Of a stretch of 64,000 nt of DNA, positions 1 to 7,906 are shown piece by piece. Below the pieces are notes generated by a model. The model was not told where the DNA came from. It did no database searches and saw only the letters and a list, made by a program, of their open reading frames with translations. The position numbers and the translations under genes were made by a program. Source of the stretch: Oligoflexus tunisiensis (GTDB lineage Bacteria > Bdellovibrionota_B > Oligoflexia > Oligoflexales > Oligoflexaceae); contig NZ_BDFO01000001.1 in assembly GCF_001748245.1 (NCBI RefSeq), forward strand, positions 3,060,471 to 3,124,470, read 5' to 3'. Numbering within the stretch: the first letter of the stretch is position 1; each line of letters begins with the position of its first letter.

Positions 1-1470
1 TTCCCGCACCAATACAAAAATATGCCCGCGGGAGGGCAGAATTCCCTGGGATCCTACGCCACGCTTCGGGGTTCGATGCGGCTTTGGAAAGGGTTAAGCT
101 TCCGAACAGAACTTCAGAATCAAGGCATCCTCCTGACCCTCAACCAGCCCTCCGCATCGGTGGGCTATTCAGCCGAATTGCATCAACAGTGGATCGTCTG
201 GGAAGACTATGTGAAGTCCGCGTTTGGCGTCGATACTTATGGGACCGGCAAAGCGCTGCAAAGAGCGGCTCAGTCGCTGGCTGTTGCCGAGGCCATTGGC
301 ATGGACTGGCTGCATGATGAGATCGTGCAAGGGCTTTATAATGAATTCGCCGACTGGTTTACCTATAGTCCAGGTTCCGAGCCAACCTTTTGGGCGGACA
401 ATCAGCCTTACAAGTATTTTTCAAACTATCTGCCGACACATGGCGACTGGGGACACATTGTGGGCTGGCGGGCCTCCTACGGCACGCCGGCTCTGAATGA
501 TCATCATCTGCACTATGGTTATTGGATTCATGCGGCCGCTCTCCTGGCGAAATATCATCCTCAATTTATCAAAGACTATGGCTGGGCCGTCGAAAGCTTG
601 ATTCGGAATATTGCGGCACCAGATCGCCAGGATCGCCAATTTCCCTACCTCCGTGCCTTTGATCCTTATTCCGGCCGCAGTTATGCCAGTGGCTTTTATT
701 GGTTCGGCTATTATGATGGCAATGATCTCGAATCCAGCTCCGAGGCGCTCAATGCGTGGCAGGCCATTTACCAGTGGGGCCAGGTGACCGGACAAAAGCA
801 GTATCGTGATCTTGGGCTCTATCTCTACTGGACGGAGCGATCGGCAGTCGATCAGTACTGGCTTGATGTTGATGGTGACGTTCATCATCCTGCCTATGAT
901 TTTCCTCTGGTTGGCATCCTCCGTGAAGGCGCCTATGAGTTTAAAACTCACTGGGGTTCGCAGAACATTGAAGAGTACTTTGGCATTCAGCTGCTTCCCT
1001 TGACTCCAGCCACACTCCATATGGGTCTGAATCGGAGTTATACCCGGAAAATATGGGATTTCATGTCCCAAACCAACAGACAGGCGAAAGGCACTGATTT
1101 CGACACCTGGCATGGAACCATGCTGAATTTTCAGGCGCTGGTCGACCCGCAGGCCGCCGTGCAACGCTATCAGTTCGGTGAGATGGCGGGGCTTCCGGGG
1201 CAGGAATATAGTCCACTTCACGATCACGAGACCTGGTCCATTATTTATCATTTTATTCACAATCTGAATCAGCTTGGACGTCCCATGGCAGGCTTTCGAG
1301 CCGATGCACCGGCTTATGGAGTATTTGAAAAGCACGGGCGGTATACGTTCGTAGCTTTCAATCCCTCGCGGGATCATGCCCTAAGCGTAAATTTCCATGA
1401 TAGGAATGGATGGGTGCATACGATCAAGGATATTCCGCCCGGAGAAACGGTTTATTCGGTGAAGAATTGA
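1..1470 (+). CDS. GH81 endo-beta-1,3-glucanase, 5' truncated by window edge
   Basis: The reading frame is open from base 1 (first codons read FPHQYKN before the first internal Met at 22), so the gene begins upstream of the window. The visible 489 residues match the catalytic part of glycoside hydrolase family 81, which cleaves beta-1,3-glucans by inversion. Supporting motifs are NDHHLHYGYWI, the family's conserved Asp/His segment, and NDLESSSEALNAW, which carries the Glu-rich catalytic segment. The protein is rich in Trp and Tyr, as expected for a secreted glucanase. The signal peptide would lie outside the window. The C-terminus is complete and ends in a small beta-rich extension. GH5 and GH3 genes further along suggest a beta-glucan-degrading capacity. 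The family call is firm; substrate specificity is inferred from the family. Confidence 0.88.
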   Translation, partial: FPHQYKNMPAGGQNSLGSYATLRGSMRLWKGLSFRTELQNQGILLTLNQPSASVGYSAELHQQWIVWEDYVKSAFGVDTYGTGKALQRAAQSLAVAEAIGMDWLHDEIVQGLYNEFADWFTYSPGSEPTFWADNQPYKYFSNYLPTHGDWGHIVGWRASYGTPALNDHHLHYGYWIHAAALLAKYHPQFIKDYGWAVESLIRNIAAPDRQDRQFPYLRAFDPYSGRSYASGFYWFGYYDGNDLESSSEALNAWQAIYQWGQVTGQKQYRDLGLYLYWTERSAVDQYWLDVDGDVHHPAYDFPLVGILREGAYEFKTHWGSQNIEEYFGIQLLPLTPATLHMGLNRSYTRKIWDFMSQTNRQAKGTDFDTWHGTMLNFQALVDPQAAVQRYQFGEMAGLPGQEYSPLHDHETWSIIYHFIHNLNQLGRPMAGFRADAPAYGVFEKHGRYTFVAFNPSRDHALSVNFHDRNGWVHTIKDIPPGETVYSVKN

Positions 1471-1480
1471 GGAATTCGCC

Positions 1481-1798
1481 TTATTTGCTGACACGAACGT
1501 TGAGTTTCATTTTAGGATGGATGGCACAGCGAATTTCGCCTTCCCCGGCCTTTGAAAATACATGACGCAGCTCGGTGCCGGCCTTTTGCACGCCCAGGTT
1601 GAATTTCATGACCTCGCTGGTCGTGAAAACATTATGGGGAGTGTCATCATCGTTCTTGAAGACGATGGTGTCCCCGGGGTGGATAACGATCTTGCTCCTG
1701 GAGAACTGCCGACCTTTTTGCGTGATGACGTGATCCTTGGCCCAGAGGGTGGGGCACACGAGGAACAGAGCCAATGTTGCTGAAATTCCATGGGACAT
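1481..1798 (-). CDS. Small periplasmic cupredoxin (type 1 copper protein)
   Basis: This is a 105-residue precursor with a signal peptide ending near LWAKDHV. The remainder has the plastocyanin/methylamine-utilisation cupredoxin pattern: FKNDDDTPHNVF supplies the first His ligand, and CAIHPKMK near the C-terminus supplies Cys, His and Met in the usual order. It therefore probably binds one type 1 copper and shuttles electrons in the periplasm. It lies 15 bp downstream of the di-heme cytochrome gene on the same strand, so the two are probably co-transcribed and the cupredoxin may be that enzyme's electron partner. A GAGGGAAA ribosome-binding stretch precedes the ATG. The fold and ligands are seen in the sequence; the partner role is inferred. 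Confidence 0.82.
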   Translation of the reverse strand: MSHGISATLALFLVCPTLWAKDHVITQKGRQFSRSKIVIHPGDTIVFKNDDDTPHNVFTTSEVMKFNLGVQKAGTELRHVFSKAGEGEIRCAIHPKMKLNVRVSK

Positions 1799-1813
1799 GA
1801 TTTCCCTCTCAAG

Positions 1814-2824
1814 CTATCGCGGCAGGATCGGAAGGACGACCGATTTGTCCGCACTGGTCAGGGTTTTTAAAAAGGACAAAAGATCGGCTTTTTCCTGGCT
1901 TGTTAAACCCAGTGGACGCACGTCTTCGGCCTGGCTCAAACGCCTGGCCTTGCCGCCCTGATCATAAAATTCGATAACGTCGACCAGCGTCGCAATACTG
2001 CCATCGTGCATATACGGAGCCCGTCGATCGACATTGCGTAGGGTGGGAGTTTTGAAAGCATGCTGCAGGATCTCAACGTCGGGCAGGATTGCACCACGCC
2101 CCAGATCGGCATCAGGCAGACCGATGTCGTGAAAACTGTCGTCTGTCAATCGCCATCCGCTGTGACAGCGTGAGCAGAGGGCTTTCCCATTGAACAGAGC
2201 AAATCCCCTCACGGCTGCAGGCGTCAGAGCCTTTTCCTCGCCCTGAATCCAACGATCAAAGGGAGCGGTGCCTGAAACTATGGTCCGTTCAAAGGTTGCC
2301 AAAGCCTTGGTCACCGTGGCGATGCTTAAGCCTTCTTCAGGATAGGCCGCTTCAAAGAGCGCGCCATACCCTGGAATCTTGCGGAGCTTTGCTACGAGAT
2401 TTTCCGGAGGCATATTCATTTCACTCTCGGAGGCCAAGGGCTCGAGCGACTGACTTTCCAGCGAGTGCGACCGGCCATCCCACAGCATCAGCTCGCTCCA
2501 GGCGAGGTTCAAAAGAGTTGGGGTCCGGCGGGGCAGGGGCTTCATACCAACACCCAATGCCCTGGGTAAACCATCGGTCCAATCGAGGCCTGGGTTATGG
2601 CAGGTCGCGCACGATAGCCAATTGGATCCGGATAAGCGCGGATCAAAAAACAGGGTTTTTCCCAAGGATTCCCGCGCGGACGAGTGAGCATTGTCCTTCG
2701 GAAAAGGGATACCCGAAGGTCTTTTATAGAGTTTCCTGGTGGCCTGATCCACGCCGGACGCCCCTGCGTCCTGCGAAGCCAGCACAAATCCCAGGGTCAA
2801 ACATGTCACGAAAATGCTCCGCAC
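1814..2824 (-). CDS. Di-heme cytochrome c peroxidase / MauG-family protein
   Basis: A 336-residue exported protein starting at a GTG codon. An N-terminal signal peptide (LTLGFVLASQDAGA) is followed by two c-type heme motifs, CATCH and CSRCH, about 130 residues apart, as in bacterial di-heme cytochrome c peroxidases and MauG-like enzymes. The C-terminal FKTPTLRNV and PYMHDGSIATL segments are characteristic of this family, and the Met in PYMHDG is a likely heme environment residue. The family reduces hydrogen peroxide or oxidises protein or small-molecule substrates in the periplasm. The cupredoxin gene follows immediately, suggesting a peroxide-reduction or maturation pair fed by copper-protein electrons. 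Which of these reactions occurs cannot be told from sequence. Confidence 0.87.
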   Translation of the reverse strand: MRSIFVTCLTLGFVLASQDAGASGVDQATRKLYKRPSGIPFPKDNAHSSARESLGKTLFFDPRLSGSNWLSCATCHNPGLDWTDGLPRALGVGMKPLPRRTPTLLNLAWSELMLWDGRSHSLESQSLEPLASESEMNMPPENLVAKLRKIPGYGALFEAAYPEEGLSIATVTKALATFERTIVSGTAPFDRWIQGEEKALTPAAVRGFALFNGKALCSRCHSGWRLTDDSFHDIGLPDADLGRGAILPDVEILQHAFKTPTLRNVDRRAPYMHDGSIATLVDVIEFYDQGGKARRLSQAEDVRPLGLTSQEKADLLSFLKTLTSADKSVVLPILPR

Positions 2825-2906
2825 GGCCCTTTTTTCCCTAATTTTTTTCGATAAATTGCCGATTCCACAGCAGTTGGAACGTCTTTCAAGGGGATCGGAG
2901 TTTTAT

Positions 2907-5006
2907 TTGTTTAATTTAGTCAAAAAAAAACTGCCCTTGGCTACAAAGTTTCACCTGACTTTGGTGGTTCCCCTGATCCTGGTCTCCATAGCGGTCAGTG
3001 CCATGACGTTACGGGGACTTCAAAACAATGCCTCGCATCTGGCTGATGTCCTGCGCATCGAATCCAAAACCAATCGTATTCTGTCACTCCTTTTGCTGCA
3101 GGACGATGCATCCAAAGCCATGCTGATCGACCCGAATCAGCTTGAAAAATTCTCGGCCAAGAAAATTGAAGCCTATGATGACCATAAGCAGCTTCTGAAT
3201 GAACTGCAGCAGGAAGTCAGTTCGGAGCGCCTCCAGGACCTGCTCCGCAAACTCCAGGAGTACGATGAGCAGAAGCTGAGGCCGATCGACTCCCGGGTTC
3301 TGGAAAAACTATTTGAGAATGTGGATCAGGCCCGCGCGATGTACTTTGATCAGTACGAGGTCCACAAAAAGGGCTATGAAGCGCTCATCCGTGAGCTGGC
3401 GGAAATCGGCGCCGAAGACCTGAAGAAAGCCAGCGAAGAGCTGCATGAAAAGAATATGCGCTCTCTCCTCCATGTCAGCGTTACCCTTTTGCTTGGCATC
3501 ATTTTGATCACCGCAACGATCACCCTTCTATCGCGCCAGGTGGAAAGGTCCGATGACAATACCCGGAGTCTGCTGCATGTTCTCAGTGAAGGTCTCTTCT
3601 TTTTTGACAGCACGGGCCGGATCGCTGAAGAACGGTCGCAGGCTCTGCTGACCATCCTGCCAGGCAGCGGGGACATCAGGAACCTGCAGGACTTTGTCAG
3701 CCAGTACGCTCCAGGTGCCAGTAAGAATGTGGCCTCCTGTCTCCGCATGCTCTGGGATGAGTCCCACGGAGATTATTTCCAGGACCTCTCCGCTCCCCTG
3801 AGTCTTTTACCCAAGGTTCTGGTCCTTCCTGACCAGCGCATCATTCATCTTGAATATCGCCCCCTCCGTCATGCCAAAGGTGGGTTGGAACGCGTCGTCG
3901 TGGTCGTGGCGGATGTGACTCAAAAGCTGCAGCAGGAGAAGGACGCTCTCCTCCAGGCCGAACGGGTCAAGAAAATCACAAGAGCTGCCGCACGCACCGA
4001 GGATTACCTGGCGTTTCGGGATGAAGCCGTGGAAATCCTCAAACGAGTGGATGCAGTTTTTCAGCAGAAGTTGGAGGCTTTAAACCCTGCGGGAATCCGG
4101 CAGCTGAAACACGACCTCCATTCGTTGAAGGGCACGCTGGCCACCGCCGAGTTCAGTTATCTGGCCACGGAAATCCATAATCTCGAGTCCTTGATCGAAG
4201 ATCATGGCGTGCACGGGGCCTCGGTTCTGCAAGCGTGGGAGCAGATCAAGGATCATTGGAAATTTGAAACGACCGACATAGCCCAGGTTCTGGGTCTGAA
4301 TTTGCGGGCGGGCCGCATCAGTATGATCAAATCGAAGTTTGAAAAGATTATGCAGTATGCGACCGTGCAGAGGGATTCCGCTTTACAATCGCTGCTGACG
4401 GACTGTCTGCGCCAGCCACTCCAGGAGGTTTTCGCGCGCTATGAGCATTATCTGCAAAGCACTGCCGAGAAACTCGGCAAGCAGGTGATGCTCACCTTTG
4501 CTCCGGATAGCGCCGAACTTGCCTCCTTCGAGGTGCAGAAATTCGATGCCGTTTTCAATCATATCCTCCACAACAGTGTCGACCATGGCATTGAAAGCCC
4601 GGACGTGAGAAAGCAGCTTGGTAAACCGGCCCAAGGCACCATCCAATGGGCCGCTTATCGCAAGGCTGATGGCGTTCTTCACTTTATCATTCGGGACGAT
4701 GGCCAGGGTGTGAATGCGGACAAGCTGGCCCGAAAAGCTGTCCAGGCTGGACTTTGGACGGAAGATAAGGCCCAGGCGGCGACCCAGCAGCAGAAAGTCG
4801 AACTGCTTTTTCTTCCTGAGCTTTCATCGCGTGATGAGGTCACGGAATTTTCTGGACGGGGTGTGGGCATGGATGCGGTCAAGGAGCTGGTGCAAAAGCT
4901 GGGTGGCACCATTACGGTGTTTTCTCAGGCAGGGCTTGGGACCCAGTTTGAGATTGATATTCCACCTCAGGAGCAGGACTGGGATCGACTGCAACGCAGT
5001 GCCTGA
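2907..5006 (+). CDS. Membrane sensor kinase, HPt plus CheA-type ATPase
   Basis: I place the start at a TTG (2907), preceded by GGAG six bases upstream. The longer frame from 2814 would overlap the divergent cytochrome gene start. The 699-residue protein has one N-terminal membrane helix, an approximately 160-residue helical extracytoplasmic region, and a second membrane helix (LLHVSVTLLLGIILI). A PAS-like domain, an HPt domain with His405 in HDLHSLKGTL, and a GHKL ATPase of CheA type (HNSVDHGIE, DDGQGVN, GRGVGMDAV) follow. It ends just after the ATPase, with no CheW-like regulatory domain and no receiver. It should autophosphorylate on the HPt histidine and pass phosphate to a response regulator encoded elsewhere. 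The next gene is a related kinase 34 bp downstream, so the two probably form an operon. Confidence 0.85.
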   Translation: MFNLVKKKLPLATKFHLTLVVPLILVSIAVSAMTLRGLQNNASHLADVLRIESKTNRILSLLLLQDDASKAMLIDPNQLEKFSAKKIEAYDDHKQLLNELQQEVSSERLQDLLRKLQEYDEQKLRPIDSRVLEKLFENVDQARAMYFDQYEVHKKGYEALIRELAEIGAEDLKKASEELHEKNMRSLLHVSVTLLLGIILITATITLLSRQVERSDDNTRSLLHVLSEGLFFFDSTGRIAEERSQALLTILPGSGDIRNLQDFVSQYAPGASKNVASCLRMLWDESHGDYFQDLSAPLSLLPKVLVLPDQRIIHLEYRPLRHAKGGLERVVVVVADVTQKLQQEKDALLQAERVKKITRAAARTEDYLAFRDEAVEILKRVDAVFQQKLEALNPAGIRQLKHDLHSLKGTLATAEFSYLATEIHNLESLIEDHGVHGASVLQAWEQIKDHWKFETTDIAQVLGLNLRAGRISMIKSKFEKIMQYATVQRDSALQSLLTDCLRQPLQEVFARYEHYLQSTAEKLGKQVMLTFAPDSAELASFEVQKFDAVFNHILHNSVDHGIESPDVRKQLGKPAQGTIQWAAYRKADGVLHFIIRDDGQGVNADKLARKAVQAGLWTEDKAQAATQQQKVELLFLPELSSRDEVTEFSGRGVGMDAVKELVQKLGGTITVFSQAGLGTQFEIDIPPQEQDWDRLQRSA

Positions 5007-5040
5007 TCAATGTTGCGGGAGCTGGCCGCAAAGGGTAAGC

Positions 5041-7734
5041 ATGATAAAGTTTATTCTGACCTTTATGCTGATGATCCTGGCCTGGACCGGGCGAGCACCG
5101 GCTCAGGAAAAAATTGCAGAAGGTCGGCTCGTCTTCAACCGCTGGCTCAGCTGGGAGGAAGTGCAAGGCGGCACGCCTCCTGCCGATGGTCAGGCGATCG
5201 GATATCCCTGGATCTTTGATGGGATGGCCCCTTCTGATGCCGGTTTCAAGCGAATCGGTGCTTACTGGTACGCGCTGCCTCCTCTGACACCGGGTTTTTA
5301 TCAGCTCAGCCTTGATTTTCTGAATCATGGTTACACAGCCTGGCTCTGGAATGCAGCTGAACCTGAGCGGCGGCTTTTCATCTCGGGCGGGCAGGAAGGC
5401 CTGAGCGAAGACACCGAGCTGCGAACCGCGATCCGACGCATCGTGCCTTTGGTGGTGGGACCTGAGGGGCGCTGGTTTCTGGTGATCAACTTCTCCTTCC
5501 AGGGACGCGATACAGGAGGACTCTGGTCCGAGCCTCGAATTGCCCCTGGTCATACGCTCGAAACACAGAAGCATATCCATTCCAGCCTGGTCTATGCCAC
5601 CAGCGGCTCGTTGATTATTATGGTCTTCTACATGACCATGATGTTTGTTCGGCGACGCGATGACTACCCCAGCCTGTTTTTAGCTTTGATATGCCTCGGG
5701 CTCATCCTCCGCATTGTAGGTGTGGAGATGATCCTGTGTGAACTCCTGGATCCGGTGGCAACATCCCTGATCTATAACTTCTCCCGGCGCATGGAGTATC
5801 TCTCGGTTGGGCTTCTGAATTTCGCCATGCTGCCCTTCATCACAACGACTTTCAGGTCCGTGACGCATTCGAAACACATCGTCCTGGGCATGTGCGCCTT
5901 GAGCGTCCTCTACATGCTCTCCTGCTGCTTCAGAACGATTGAACATGTGCGCACCGACGTTCTCCTGATTCAAATCCTCGCTGTCTTTAATCTCGTCTAC
6001 CTCGTCCGCCTTCTAATTCGGGCCATAAGGAACAAGGAGGAAGGCGCCTATTACATGCTGGCTGCCTCGATCCTTCCTATTGTTATCTTCGTCCTGGAAA
6101 TCCTGCATTCGCGCATGGGGGGATCCATACGACTGGGACATTTTGCTGGAACGCTCTTTGTTTTCCTTCAAAGCCAGCTTTTGGCCAAGCGCTTTGCCAG
6201 CGCCTACAGTCGAGCGGCCCATCTGAGCGTTTCCCTGCAATCGGAGGTCGAGAAACAAACCAGCCAAATCCGCCATATCATGGATCACATACCGGAAGGG
6301 CTGTTTATTATCGATCGGACCAAAACCATCACGCCGCCTTACTCGAATTTTCTCCAGGCTGTTTTTCCCGGAAGGGGACTGACCGAACGACCCATTCTGG
6401 ACCTTTTCACCCAGCGTTTTCAAATGCCGGCTCAGGAAGTGGCCATGGTGGATTCGATACTGGAAGCCTCGCTCGGCGAGGACTGCATCAATTGGGAACT
6501 GAATCGTGAGCACATGGCTGAAAAATTCCTCAGCGCCGATAACAGGACCTATCGCCTTCATTGGCATCCGATTGAAAATCAAGGGCAGATCGTGCAGTTC
6601 CTGGGGATCATCCATGATGTTACTGAGCTGCAAAGGCTTGAAGCCGAATCGCGTGAACAGGAAGAGGACTTCCGCATCCTCAGGGAATTCCTTTTTGCTC
6701 CCAAGACCATGATTCAGAGTTTTTTGCATAAGCAGACAAAACTCATGGAACTGATGTTCCAGGCCTGCGATCGCGAGATCACGATGACGTCTTTGAAAAC
6801 AATTTTTGTTTACCTGCATACGCTCAAGGGCAATGCGCGGCAGCTGCATCTCAAGGAGCTTTCCGACCTCTGCCATGCAACTGAAGAGCCGCTGCGGCTT
6901 GCCTTAACGGAAAACCATGTTTTGGATCGTATCGAGCTGGTTGCCCGCCTCAGAGTGCTGGAGACCAAATTGGAGCGTTATCGCAAGGTTTTTCTGCGCT
7001 TTTTCGGTCAGGAGGAGGAGGAATCCTTCAGCCTCTTCTCGGCCTCGGAAACGAGCACCCTGCGCCTCTGGCTGGAGTCCGGTGCGAACGTCCGCGAGGA
7101 TATCCGTCTTCTGATCCGCTCCAAGCTGGGCTGGGATCTGAAGGACTGGATTGAACAGTTGGGGCGTGAACAGCTGCGCCTTGCGGAGAGCCTGGGCAAG
7201 GCAACCCCCAGCCTCATTCTTAAGGCGGATCGGGCCTTTGATTGCCCGGTGGAATTGCGTGATGCGCTGCTGGATGCCCTGGGCCATTTGTTCCGCAATT
7301 CCCTGGTGCATGGCGTGCGCGCGGAGCGTGGCACCCTGCATGTGGGGATGGAGGGCGCATCGGAGCTGGAGCGCCTGACCATTTACGACGATGGCCCTGG
7401 TTTGGATGTTGCCAAAATAAAGCAGAAAGCGTGCGAACTCCAGCTGATTGCGCCTCGCCAGCGGCTCACCTTTCATCAGCTGGCCGAGTTCATTTTCGCC
7501 CCGGTATTTTCCACGGCGGATGCGGTTTCCGATCTGGCCGGACGGGGCATGGGTATGAATGCCGTGCGCCTCCTGTTGGAACCCTTTGGGTCCGTGATTT
7601 ATCTGGAGCCATTGGATCCCGCGGTGGCGCAAAGCGTGGATGTTGGGAATATGGATTTCGTTCCTTTCCGTACTGTCATAGTTTTGCGGGCTTCTGCTGC
7701 TGATGACTCTGCCTCGATGAAAAGATTGGGTTAG
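5041..7734 (+). CDS. 7TM-DISM receptor kinase with PAS, HPt and CheA-type ATPase
   Basis: The start is the ATG at 5041, which gives a clear signal peptide (FMLMILAWTGRAPAQ); the frame itself extends upstream without support. The 897-residue protein has an extracytoplasmic sensor domain of about 150 residues, seven hydrophobic helices of 7TM-DISM type (about 180-390), a coiled coil, and a PAS-like module containing ILEASLGED. An HPt domain carries His593 in YLHTLKGNARQL, and a GHKL ATPase follows (RNSLVHGVR, DDGPGLD, GRGMGMNAV). It stops soon after the ATPase, without CheW or receiver domains. It is probably co-transcribed with the preceding kinase. The family detects extracellular carbohydrate or other small ligands; the ligand here is unknown. 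Confidence 0.85.
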   Translation: MIKFILTFMLMILAWTGRAPAQEKIAEGRLVFNRWLSWEEVQGGTPPADGQAIGYPWIFDGMAPSDAGFKRIGAYWYALPPLTPGFYQLSLDFLNHGYTAWLWNAAEPERRLFISGGQEGLSEDTELRTAIRRIVPLVVGPEGRWFLVINFSFQGRDTGGLWSEPRIAPGHTLETQKHIHSSLVYATSGSLIIMVFYMTMMFVRRRDDYPSLFLALICLGLILRIVGVEMILCELLDPVATSLIYNFSRRMEYLSVGLLNFAMLPFITTTFRSVTHSKHIVLGMCALSVLYMLSCCFRTIEHVRTDVLLIQILAVFNLVYLVRLLIRAIRNKEEGAYYMLAASILPIVIFVLEILHSRMGGSIRLGHFAGTLFVFLQSQLLAKRFASAYSRAAHLSVSLQSEVEKQTSQIRHIMDHIPEGLFIIDRTKTITPPYSNFLQAVFPGRGLTERPILDLFTQRFQMPAQEVAMVDSILEASLGEDCINWELNREHMAEKFLSADNRTYRLHWHPIENQGQIVQFLGIIHDVTELQRLEAESREQEEDFRILREFLFAPKTMIQSFLHKQTKLMELMFQACDREITMTSLKTIFVYLHTLKGNARQLHLKELSDLCHATEEPLRLALTENHVLDRIELVARLRVLETKLERYRKVFLRFFGQEEEESFSLFSASETSTLRLWLESGANVREDIRLLIRSKLGWDLKDWIEQLGREQLRLAESLGKATPSLILKADRAFDCPVELRDALLDALGHLFRNSLVHGVRAERGTLHVGMEGASELERLTIYDDGPGLDVAKIKQKACELQLIAPRQRLTFHQLAEFIFAPVFSTADAVSDLAGRGMGMNAVRLLLEPFGSVIYLEPLDPAVAQSVDVGNMDFVPFRTVIVLRASAADDSASMKRLG

Positions 7735-7906
7735 GTGGTTTTCCATGGGACGTTAATTTTTTTTCCTGCTCTTTAGAAACACCAGCGCCAGCCCGAGAAA
7801 TGATAAGCGTCGTCGTTCCTTGTCTGCTCATGCATATTTTGATGAACCAGGCAAAACAAGGTGGATATTCCAGTCCTATAAATCGGTTTGATCAGACGGG
7901 TGTCCT

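Noticed and set aside
421..1377. 318-codon open frame on the minus strand
   Set aside because: Lies fully inside the GH81 coding region, whose family motifs are unambiguous.
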